Shown in pieces: positions 1-6,571 of a stretch of DNA of 18,424 bases. The position numbers were made by a program, and so were the translations under genes. Origin of the DNA: JAAYAY01 sp964429355 (GTDB lineage: Bacteria > Planctomycetota > Planctomycetia > Pirellulales > Thermoguttaceae); NCBI GenBank assembly GCA_964429355.1, contig CAYSCH010000176.1, positions 1 to 18,424 on the forward strand, given 5' to 3'. Below the pieces are notes generated by a model. The model did no database searches. It worked only from the letters and a program-made list of their open reading frames with translations, and had not been told where the DNA came from. Position 1 is the stretch's first letter. Each line of letters starts with the position of its first letter.

Positions 1-387
1 CGCGCCCAGTCCGTCGCAGCAACTGTGATGGAACTGCGCGGTCAGGTCGGTTCGCCCCGGTCCCTCCTGCGCCATGAGCCGCAGCCCCGGCCCGGTCCGC
101 ACGTCCAGAGCGGAAACAGGCGGCAGGGCTGCCGAGGGGCCAGAATCCAGCCGGCAAACCGGCGGCTGCGTCGTCACCGGCTGCCACTGCTGGCGGCGTT
201 TCTCGCGGCAAGCCGTCGCACCCAGGAGTGGATGCCGTGCCACCGCTGCGGCCAGAGCCGAATCCAACGCACCAGGATCCAGGAAGCCCGTAAAACGCAG
301 CCGGAAGAAAAAGTTCATGGGATACGCCGGCCGGTCGTCCGCCAACATGTACTCTTCGAACGGCACCAGGGGCAGCGGGAAGACCAT
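1..387 (-). CDS. Condensation-domain/acyltransferase-like protein, N-terminal 129 residues (runs off the left edge)
   Basis: This partial gene starts at an ATG at 387 and reads off the window at base 1. Residues 120-126 read HHSCCDG, matching the HHxxxDG catalytic motif of the NRPS condensation, wax ester and alcohol acyltransferase superfamily, at about the position expected from the N-terminus. The start of the protein (PFEEYMLADDRPAYPMNFFF, then ARHPLL) also resembles this superfamily, in which the second His acts as base for acyl transfer to an amine or alcohol. The ATG lies 4 bases past the stop of the SDR/SCP2 gene on the same strand, so the two are probably translationally coupled and act in one pathway. 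The substrate cannot be told. The second half, which holds the DFGWG-type motif, is outside the window. Confidence 0.8.
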   Translation of the reverse strand, partial: MVFPLPLVPFEEYMLADDRPAYPMNFFFRLRFTGFLDPGALDSALAAAVARHPLLGATACREKRRQQWQPVTTQPPVCRLDSGPSAALPPVSALDVRTGPGLRLMAQEGPGRTDLTAQFHHSCCDGLGA

Positions 388-391
388 AAAC

Positions 392-1876
392 TCAAGCCAC
401 CTGTTCCGCGACGGCCGCCTGCAGCACGGCCTCCAATGCCGAGAGTTTCATCCCGTCCCCGACGATCGACACCTGCCCCTGGAGCATCGCCTGCGTCATC
501 GACAACTGCCGAGTGGCCAGTTGCTGGAATGTGCCGGAACTCAACTGGAAGACCGCACTGCACTGGGATGTAATCCCGTCCTCGGCAGCCAGCAGTCGCC
601 CGTCTCGCACCAGCAGTTTCCACTGCCCGCCGCCGGGGCCGTTGACCTGCAGCCCCAGGCACGCCATGTTCGGTTCCTCGTGATCCCGCGTGCCGTTCGA
701 CTTCATCAGCCCCCGCAGGTAACCGTACGCCTCCCAGGGGAGTCGCCCGGATCGCCGCTCGTTCTTACCGAAATTCGACTTGATCGCATATCGGGCCATC
801 CGCATCAGCATCTCGCGGTCCATTGCCGGACAGGGCAGGTGCGGAGCCGCCGCAACCGTGTTGGTGCAGTCGAAAACCGGGTCGTCGCGCCAGTACGTGC
901 GGTAAATATCCGACTGGCTGCGGAACATCTCCTCGAACCAGCTCGTGTCGCAGACCGTCGGATCCGACGGATCCGCCAGGGGCGAGTAACGTTCGACCGC
1001 TTCCTGGATCACCTTGGCCCACTCGTTGATCGGCGTCGCATTCTGGGCCGTCAAATGGTACGTTCTTCCGAAATGTTCCGGCCGTGTGATCAAGTGTGCC
1101 AAGACGGATGAAACCCAGTCGACGGGCACGAAATTCTTCCGCTCATGCCCCTGCAGATTCAACGCCCGGATCACCATCCGCGCATCGGTCGACCCCAGCA
1201 CCATCCGGCTCACCAGCGTATGCGCCAGCCGAACCATGGAATAGAAACCGTGAAATGTCGACGTGTAACCCGTCTGCGAATCTCCCAAGATAATCGAGGG
1301 GCGATAGATCGTCGGAGGATCCAGGAAATCCGCCTGGCGGACCATGGTCTCCGATTCCACTTTGCTCCGCTCGTAGTCGTTGCCCCACGCCTGCCCGACG
1401 TTCAGTTCACTCTCGAGCACTCTCCCGTCCCGGAGGCCGCAGACATAAGCGGTTGAAACATGGTGAAATTCACGCATGCCCGTTTGTGCGCAAAGCTCCA
1501 GGACGTTTCGCGTCCCCCCCACATTCGACCGCCATGGTTCGTTTTCGCGGCCCGTACTGTGGAACGTGAGACTGGCGGCGTTATGAATGACCCCCCGGCA
1601 GTGTCGTTCGATCCAACGAAAACCCTCTGGCGATAACGACAAATCCGGCTCCGTCAAGTCGCCCGAAAGCACCACCGGACGCGGGAGAATCTCGCCGGTC
1701 TGCGACTCCCAGTGACTCAGCAAACGCTCGACACGCTGCCGCGCCGACTCGTTGCGGTTTGGACGCACGAGCACCGCCAAGCGGTGTCCGGAGCGCAAGA
1801 GATCGCGCAACAGGTAGCCTCCAAGGAGGCCCGTAGCTCCCGTCAACAGATGATAGGCCATGGCAACGGAACTCAT
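392..1876 (-). CDS. Thioester-reductase-like SDR fused to an SCP2-like lipid-binding domain
   Basis: This is a 494-residue soluble protein. Residues 8-30 form the first Rossmann unit with the nucleotide-binding GATGLLG at 13-19. S141/T142 followed by Y168-x3-K172 (NDYERSK) give the extended-SDR catalytic set. The overall form resembles the NAD_binding_4/male-sterility family, which reduces acyl thioesters or acyl-CoA to aldehydes or alcohols. After about residue 400 comes a second module of roughly 90 residues, with a beta-rich start and then FQLSSGTFQQLATRQLS and QGQVSIVGDGMKL. This looks like an SCP2 sterol/fatty-acyl-binding fold and could hold the acyl chain. The combination suggests reduction or modification of a lipid-bound intermediate. 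ATG 1876 or ATG 1861 could be the start; neither has a clear Shine-Dalgarno. It is the first gene of a two-gene unit with the condensation-type gene. The SDR call is firm; the SCP2 call is moderate. Confidence 0.85.
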   Translation of the reverse strand: MSSVAMAYHLLTGATGLLGGYLLRDLLRSGHRLAVLVRPNRNESARQRVERLLSHWESQTGEILPRPVVLSGDLTEPDLSLSPEGFRWIERHCRGVIHNAASLTFHSTGRENEPWRSNVGGTRNVLELCAQTGMREFHHVSTAYVCGLRDGRVLESELNVGQAWGNDYERSKVESETMVRQADFLDPPTIYRPSIILGDSQTGYTSTFHGFYSMVRLAHTLVSRMVLGSTDARMVIRALNLQGHERKNFVPVDWVSSVLAHLITRPEHFGRTYHLTAQNATPINEWAKVIQEAVERYSPLADPSDPTVCDTSWFEEMFRSQSDIYRTYWRDDPVFDCTNTVAAAPHLPCPAMDREMLMRMARYAIKSNFGKNERRSGRLPWEAYGYLRGLMKSNGTRDHEEPNMACLGLQVNGPGGGQWKLLVRDGRLLAAEDGITSQCSAVFQLSSGTFQQLATRQLSMTQAMLQGQVSIVGDGMKLSALEAVLQAAVAEQVA

Positions 1877-2641
1877 CTGGCCGCTGAGGTCGACAGACCT
1901 TGCTCATGCTGCGAACGGCCTGACGCAGCGAGAGCAAATACTACACAGCTCACCTTTCCGTGGCCACATCCTTGAACGTCCTTCTGGATCCAATTCCTAT
2001 CCAGGCTACCCAAGGCCCCCATGGTAATTCGTCGCCTGCCAAGAAGCAAACCCTTTGTTGCTTGCGAGCGGACAGGCACGCATTCATAACGGACCGGTGG
2101 ATTCCTCCGCCCTTTGCCTGAACTTGGCGTCCGCTTGTCGGTTTTTCGTGTATATCCTCCACCAGCGGCGGGATCAATACCAACATATTCCAGGTAGTCG
2201 GGCCTCATTCTGCCGCCTCTGGCGGGGGATAAAAGACGCCCCAACACGCTGCCTTGGTGCAGTCGACATCCCCACAATCGCCAGCTTCTCCTGAGGAATG
2301 GCAGAGGGAACGTCGCCCCCGCCAGGAACTATCGGAGTGTTCGATCACACAACTGGAGGTCTTCGTGTGATTCGATCAATGGCAAGTTTTACCGCGACTA
2401 TTCGCAAAGCGCAACCGCTTCCTCCAACCCAACCTTGCATGGTATTCGCCTCCGGCGGCGCATCGCATCCTGGCTGACTTGCACGGTTTCCCGGGTGGAC
2501 TGGTGTGAACTCGACTCGAATTCCGAATTCTTCGGCAGCTTTCACGACACCACCCAACAAACCCTCGGCCAGATCGTCCATCCCGCACTGGACTACGCAA
2601 CCTCCATCTTCAATCGACGCCCCCCTCCTCTCAAAAAGCAC
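1877..2641. other. Gene-free divergent intergenic region
   Basis: About 765 bases separate the minus-strand SDR gene from the promoter of the plus-strand blaI gene. I see no convincing coding region; the open frames here have low-complexity or shuffled-looking composition and no ribosome binding site. No tRNA-like cloverleaf was found. A TAGTAT-like -10 on the minus strand (1938-1943) could serve the SDR gene, but it has no good -35. The one other structured element is an inverted repeat at 2344-2371. Confidence 0.6.
2344..2371. repeat. Inverted repeat ATCACAC/GTGTGAT
   Basis: Arms at 2344-2350 and 2365-2371 are perfect 7-base complements around a 14-base centre. Just outside, CGATC-type bases recur on both sides (TTCGATC at 2340-2346 and again at 2371-2377). 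It lies far from both flanking genes. It could be a regulator site or a small hairpin; no function can be assigned. Confidence 0.35.
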
Positions 2642-2670
2642 TTGACGGCACTTGACTACCCGGGTAGTAT
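2642..2670 (+). promoter_or_regulatory. Promoter of the blaI/M56 unit
   Basis: A -35 element TTGACG (2642-2647) is separated by 17 bases from a -10 element TAGTAT (2665-2670), a good housekeeping-type promoter. Transcription would start near 2677, about 29 bases before the blaI ATG. The -10 and start point are covered by the two dyads listed separately, which fits autorepression. Confidence 0.7.
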
Positions 2671-2682
2671 TACCGTGGTAGT
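2655..2682. promoter_or_regulatory. Tandem BlaI-type operators
   Basis: Two back-to-back 14-base dyads share the half-site ACTACC/GGTAGT. The first, ACTACCCGGGTAGT (2655-2668), is a perfect palindrome. The second, ATTACCGTGGTAGT (2669-2682), is imperfect. Their centres are 14 bases apart. BlaI/MecI repressors bind dyads built on TAC/GTA half-sites next to their own promoters, so these are the probable operators of the repressor gene just downstream. The assignment comes from position and symmetry. Confidence 0.7.
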
Positions 2683-2705
2683 TCAGTCCGCACGGAGTGC
2701 CTTGG

Positions 2706-3095
2706 ATGAGCGATACAAGCAATTATCGGCTGGGTGATCTGCAGCTCAGGATCATGCAGGTCCTGTGGCGAAGTGGCCCACTGGGAGTGGCCGAAGTTCG
2801 CGATCGGCTTCAGGGTGATGACCTGGCCTACACAACCGTGGCTACCATGCTCCGTAAGATGGAGGATCGCGGGCTGGTAGGGCATGAGACGGCCGACCGC
2901 CGTTTTATCTACCATGCGGCCGTCGAGGAGCACGATGTGACTCGCAGCATGGCCGACGATCTGGTCGACCGGCTTTTCGAGGGGAGCCTCGCCCAGACAG
3001 TCAGTCACCTGCTCGAAACCCGCCAGGTTGATGCGGACGAGTTGACCCAGCTTGAAGCCCTGATTCGCGAACATAGATTCAAACGGAAGACGTAA
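2706..3095 (+). CDS. BlaI/MecI-family transcriptional repressor
   Basis: This 129-residue protein is the usual length for BlaI/MecI/CopY repressors. Residues 7-70 form the winged helix: LGDLQLRIMQVLW is the first helix, AYTTVATMLRKMEDRGLV (41-58) is the recognition helix, and RRFIYHA is the wing. The tail from about 76 to 129 is the helical dimerisation part, including the family-typical RLFEGS (89-94). I chose ATG 2706 over the in-frame GTG 2697 because CGGAG at 2693-2697 gives a ribosome binding site with 8-base spacing. Such repressors dimerise on dyad operators and are inactivated by proteolysis triggered by a partner membrane metallopeptidase, which is encoded next. Two matching dyads overlap its promoter, so autoregulation is likely. 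The exact cleavage site is not recognisable. Confidence 0.93.
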   Translation: MSDTSNYRLGDLQLRIMQVLWRSGPLGVAEVRDRLQGDDLAYTTVATMLRKMEDRGLVGHETADRRFIYHAAVEEHDVTRSMADDLVDRLFEGSLAQTVSHLLETRQVDADELTQLEALIREHRFKRKT

Positions 3096-3105
3096 ACATC
3101 GTCTG

Positions 3106-3131
3106 CCGCTGTTTGCCTGCAGGCAATGCGG
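3106..3131 (+). other. Small hairpin between blaI and the M56 gene
   Basis: A perfect 14-base palindrome TTGCCTGCAGGCAA (3113-3126) is flanked by CCGC and GCGG, giving a bulged stem 10 bases after the blaI stop. There is no T-run. It might modulate read-through into the M56 gene or protect the mRNA, or it could be chance. Confidence 0.3.
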
Positions 3132-3209
3132 AGCGAAGTGCGTTGCGGCCGAAGTCTGGAGACGTTGTTTGCCTTGATGTTCGGTGGTTCGTTCTGAGGC
3201 GGTTTCACC

Positions 3210-5867
3210 ATGGTCGACACTTCCCGCTTCGCCGCGTACACCCTTGGGCAGCCGATCCTGGCGTTGGCACTCGGTGCGGCCGTCATGATTCTCCTGGGCC
3301 TTGCGGCGGAACGGTTTTTCGATCGGGCCGCCATGCGGCGTCTCCTCTGGCAGGGAGTCCTGCTGGGACTTGGCGGACTCTTCGTGTTTGAGCTGACCGG
3401 TGCGGCCCGCGCTGTGCCGGCACTGCTCGCAGGGGCACTGTCCACCGAAACGGTCCAAGGCGGGCCGCACGCGAAAGACATCGACAGAAATCGCCGGGTG
3501 ACGCGCGACGCACCGCCCGCTGACGCCTCGACCACCGGCCGTCTTCAAGAACCGCTCCAATTCGAGAGCCCGTTCGCAAACTGGTATACGCCCGAGGCTC
3601 CTTCTCACGCGGATTCACTGCTGTCCGAAAGCGAAACCGTTGCGACGCCGCTTGCGACAAATGTCGGACTGCAATCGGTATTGCCGCCAGTCGTGGAGCC
3701 GGCCGGCCCCGAGCTGGCTGCGGAAAAACATGGCGAAAAGCCCATGGCCGCACACTCCTTGGTTCCGGTACCGGCCGCTCGAGCATCGTCGTCGCCTCTT
3801 CCGCTATGGGCCACCTCGACCCTGGTTCTCGTGTGGGTTGCCGGTGTTTGCTTCTTCGCCGGCCAAGCGCTGTTCGCTCGCTGGAAATTGCTGCGGTTGA
3901 AGCACCGGTGGGTGCCAAGTCAAGACCCAAACTTGCAGCGACTGGTCGACGACCTGCGGGGCCGGATGAGTATGCGGCAACGGGTTCGAATTCGTCAGGC
4001 CGCCGGGCTTGCTGCGCCGGTGGCCTTCGGAATCGTCCATCCCACCGTCCTGCTGCCTGTCGACTTTTCGAAGCGGTTCTCCCTCCCCCAGCAGCAGGTA
4101 ATTCTGGCCCACGAACTGGCCCACCTGGCGGAGGGCGACCCGGCCTGGCTGCTGATCGGGGAACTGATGACAGCCCTGTTCTGGTGGCATCCGCTCGCCC
4201 ATACCGCTCGTCAGCGCTTGCTGATGGCCTCGGAGCAGACGGCGGACGAGGCCAGTGCGTTCCTGCCCAACGGGCCCGATGTGCTGGCCGCCTGCCTTGT
4301 CCAGTTGGGACGCAGCATCCAGGGGCGGCCGCGGCTCGGTTGGGTCGCCGCCGAGGGTTCCGGTTTGCGATCGGGCCTGGCACACCGAGTGCATCGGCTG
4401 CTCGAACTCAGCGACAACTCCGCACGGCCACCTGCGCGCCGGGTTCCCATGGCAGCCAGGCCGGCGCCGATAGCGATTCTGATGGTGTTGACGATTTCCT
4501 GTACCTTCTGGGTTCACCCCAAGGTGTCTTTTGCGAAGGGAGAAGAAACGATGAATGTACTGAAGGCATCCTGGCGGCAGTCCCTTGCGGCCGTTGCTCT
4601 GACGGTATTCCTGGGACCGCTGGCCACGGAGACAGCCGCCGACGACGGCCAGACTATTCCCCCCAATCCGGCCCAGCTCGAGCAAGGTTCCCCCGCCGAC
4701 CAGCTCCTGCTCGCCCAGCAGGACGAAGGGGATCGCCCAGATCGCGAGCGCGGAGAACGAGACGACCGCGGAGATCGCCCTCGCCGTGAAGCGCAGCGCG
4801 ATACGGAGCAGCGCGAGAGCGAGAGAGGCGAAAGGGCGGAGAGAGAGCGGGGCGACCAACGAGAACATCCGGAAGGAGCTCGCGACGAGATTCGCCGCCG
4901 AATCGAGCAGCTTGAACGGGAACGAGCCGAGCTGGAGCAAAAGAGCGGCCAAGCTGCCCGCGAACTCGAGGACTCGCTTCGAAAGACCGAGGAGGAGCGT
5001 CAGAAGAACAGCCGGCACCTCGCAGAACTTGAAGAGGTCGTTGTCAAGTTGAAGGAGGAACCCAGGGAAGAAGGCGCGGAGGCCAAGCTTGCGGAGGTAT
5101 CGAAGGAGCTCGAAAAGGCCCGCGATATCGCCGCCGAATTGGCCAAGCGTGCCGATAATCTGAACCGCGAGATGGCAGAGCATCGCACCAACGTCCAGCG
5201 CCACATGGCTGAACTTGAGCGAGCGCTGGCGGAGGTCCGTGTGCAGCAGGCCCGCATGGAAGCCGAGGCCTCGCAGGGAAATCCCGAGCGAACCGAACTC
5301 CTGAAACGAATTCAGGAGATTGCAGCCAAGGCGGCCGAACTTCAACGGGCGGGCAAGACGGAAGAAGCCGAGGCGCTCCGGCAGGAAATGCGCGAGCTTC
5401 ATGCGCGTCTGGGCGGACCTCGTGATCCCGGACGCCCCGGTCCCCGCGAGGGCATGGGGCGATTGGAGCGATTGGAGACATTGCAAGAACTGCGCCGCCT
5501 GGCAGCTTCTCGCGAAGGAGACCGGCCGGGACCGCCACCCGAACTCCAGGTGCGAATCGACCACCTCCGCGTCGCCATGGAGAATCTCCACGCCGCCGGA
5601 CTCCACGATCAGGCCGAACAGATCGCCCGGCAGATCGAGCAGATCATCCGCGAGCACGCTCCCGGTCCGCCGGAACGGCGAGTTCCCGACGCCCGGCCTC
5701 ACCAGCCGGGTCCCGAAGGGCAGCCTCTGCCGGGGGCCGAAATCGTCGGTCAACTCCGCGGCGAGATGGAACAACTCCGGCGTGAGAACGAGGAACTCCG
5801 ACAGATGATGAAGGAAATCCGCGAAGCTCAAGAACGGCTCATGAATGAGTTGCGCGAGCGGCGGTGA
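3210..5867 (+). CDS. M56 (BlaR1-like) membrane metallopeptidase with a long C-terminal coiled coil
   Basis: This frame encodes 885 residues. Likely membrane helices lie at about 13-34, 45-65, 196-221 and 418-435. Between the third and fourth sits the zinc-protease motif HELAH (301-305), followed by SEQTADEA (341-348), which supplies the third ligand (E342 or nearby Glu) as in the M56 family. In BlaR1/MecR1 this cytoplasmic domain drives loss of the BlaI repressor. Here no penicillin-binding sensor domain follows. Instead M448 begins a hydrophobic, signal-peptide-like segment (to about 477), then an Arg/Glu/Asp-rich stretch (about 508-560) and heptad-rich coiled coil to the end. The start at 3210 has GAGGCGG 7 bases upstream. 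The gene lies 114 bases after blaI and probably shares its promoter. Whether the product is one polypeptide or two is uncertain (see the internal start at 4551). The peptidase call is firm. Confidence 0.88.
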   Translation: MVDTSRFAAYTLGQPILALALGAAVMILLGLAAERFFDRAAMRRLLWQGVLLGLGGLFVFELTGAARAVPALLAGALSTETVQGGPHAKDIDRNRRVTRDAPPADASTTGRLQEPLQFESPFANWYTPEAPSHADSLLSESETVATPLATNVGLQSVLPPVVEPAGPELAAEKHGEKPMAAHSLVPVPAARASSSPLPLWATSTLVLVWVAGVCFFAGQALFARWKLLRLKHRWVPSQDPNLQRLVDDLRGRMSMRQRVRIRQAAGLAAPVAFGIVHPTVLLPVDFSKRFSLPQQQVILAHELAHLAEGDPAWLLIGELMTALFWWHPLAHTARQRLLMASEQTADEASAFLPNGPDVLAACLVQLGRSIQGRPRLGWVAAEGSGLRSGLAHRVHRLLELSDNSARPPARRVPMAARPAPIAILMVLTISCTFWVHPKVSFAKGEETMNVLKASWRQSLAAVALTVFLGPLATETAADDGQTIPPNPAQLEQGSPADQLLLAQQDEGDRPDRERGERDDRGDRPRREAQRDTEQRESERGERAERERGDQREHPEGARDEIRRRIEQLERERAELEQKSGQAARELEDSLRKTEEERQKNSRHLAELEEVVVKLKEEPREEGAEAKLAEVSKELEKARDIAAELAKRADNLNREMAEHRTNVQRHMAELERALAEVRVQQARMEAEASQGNPERTELLKRIQEIAAKAAELQRAGKTEEAEALRQEMRELHARLGGPRDPGRPGPREGMGRLERLETLQELRRLAASREGDRPGPPPELQVRIDHLRVAMENLHAAGLHDQAEQIARQIEQIIREHAPGPPERRVPDARPHQPGPEGQPLPGAEIVGQLRGEMEQLRRENEELRQMMKEIREAQERLMNELRERR
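4536..4553 (+). promoter_or_regulatory. Internal Shine-Dalgarno and ATG inside the M56 gene
   Basis: AAGGGAG (4536-4542) stands 8 bases ahead of an in-frame ATG (4551). It is the strongest ribosome binding site in this operon. The peptide from this ATG starts MNVLKASWRQSLAAVALTVF, with basic residues, a hydrophobic core and small residues near AATE/TAAD: a textbook export signal. Translation from here would give a separate secreted coiled-coil protein of about 438 residues (4551-5867). Confidence 0.55.
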
Positions 5868-5875
5868 ATCCACAC

Positions 5876-5914
5876 GCCGGCAGCCGGGCTCCTCGGAGGG
5901 ACCCGGCTGCCGGC
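5876..5914. terminator. Strong nested hairpin after the M56 gene
   Basis: Arms of 13 perfectly paired bases (5876-5888 and 5902-5914, GCCGGCAGCCGGG with its complement) enclose a loop that itself contains CTCC/GGAG. It begins 9 bases after the M56 stop, between two convergent genes. No T-run follows on either strand, so an intrinsic terminator is not certain; it may act with Rho or stabilise the 3' end. The rest of the spacer up to 6078 shows nothing recognisable. Confidence 0.5.
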
Positions 5915-6078
5915 CTTGCTGCCCGTCGATCGCCGCAACCCTCTCACTTCAGGTCCAGGTCTTTCTCGAGCGAGAGGCAACCCTGCCAGCTTATCTTGAG
6001 AAACCTTCACAAAACGTAGGAGTTTCCCACCGGCATGGATGTGCCCAATCGGTGGTTTTGCCAGCGGCTCCAAGATTG

Positions 6079-6453
6079 TCACTCGTCCAAGAACTTGTTG
6101 AGAGCGTCGATCGCCGAGCCGGTCGCCGAATTCACGTCGGAGAGCAGCCTTTCGATGGCCGTCCAGTCGGTTGCCGCTTGCGCGAGGCGTTCAAGTTCCT
6201 GGGCCAGCACGAGCGGCCGCTCGACGTGCAGGCAGCGCATCACCCCTTGGAGTTGATGGGTCGCAGTCTGGAGCGACTCGGAGTCACGCTGCTCCACCGC
6301 CACCCGGATCGCTTCGAGCAATTGTGGCACTTCCTTGAGAAAGGCTCCGGCCAGATCCCGCAGCAAAGCCATGTCGCCGCCGGCCATTGCCAGCGCAGCC
6401 TGGGGGTCGATGTCCGGATCCACGCGATCGGAGGGGTCTTCTGCTTCATCCAT
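6079..6453 (-). CDS. Stand-alone Hpt (histidine phosphotransfer) domain protein
   Basis: This 124-residue acidic, all-helical protein has the pattern of an Hpt domain: MALLRDLAGAFLKEVPQLLEAIR (28-50), a short turn, then the phospho-acceptor helix TATHQLQGVMRCL with H66. Such proteins relay phosphate between response-regulator receivers and kinases. The usual H-x-L-K-G appears here as H-Q-L-Q-G, so the conserved Lys is Gln, a mild departure. It has no other domain, and no receiver or histidine kinase is encoded in this window. It lies 118 bases downstream of the Ser/Thr kinase gene on the same strand and may be cotranscribed; I see no clear promoter of its own. ATG 6453 has only GAG immediately upstream, a poor ribosome site. 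Confidence 0.8.
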   Translation of the reverse strand: MDEAEDPSDRVDPDIDPQAALAMAGGDMALLRDLAGAFLKEVPQLLEAIRVAVEQRDSESLQTATHQLQGVMRCLHVERPLVLAQELERLAQAATDWTAIERLLSDVNSATGSAIDALNKFLDE

Positions 6454-6571
6454 CTCGTTTACCAGAACTCATCGGTCAGGCAAGGCCTGAAAACCATCGC
6501 ACAACAACCGGCCCCCCACACGGCGGTTTCTGCGTGTTGACAGCTTCAAGATGACGTTTCCTCGTCCTGAC

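Noticed and set aside
2334..2357. TTCGATC considered as a tRNA T-loop
   Set aside because: The flanking five bases do not pair and no acceptor or anticodon stem could be drawn around it.
2345..2722. Minus-strand frame with a protein-like stretch (GMDDLAEGLLGGVVKAAEEF)
   Set aside because: The short stretch looks natural, but the rest is not, there is no ribosome site, and the start lies inside the blaI gene and its operators. A decayed gene remnant cannot be excluded.
3210..5867. Beta-lactam sensing role for the M56 protein
   Set aside because: No penicillin-binding SxxK/SxN/KTG set follows the peptidase domain; a coiled coil takes its place, so the signal is unlikely to be a beta-lactam.
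3804..5873. A 689-residue minus-strand open frame opposite the M56 gene
   Set aside because: It is the mirror of the coiled-coil codons (Leu/Phe-rich from Glu/Lys codons), without a ribosome site or recognisable domain.
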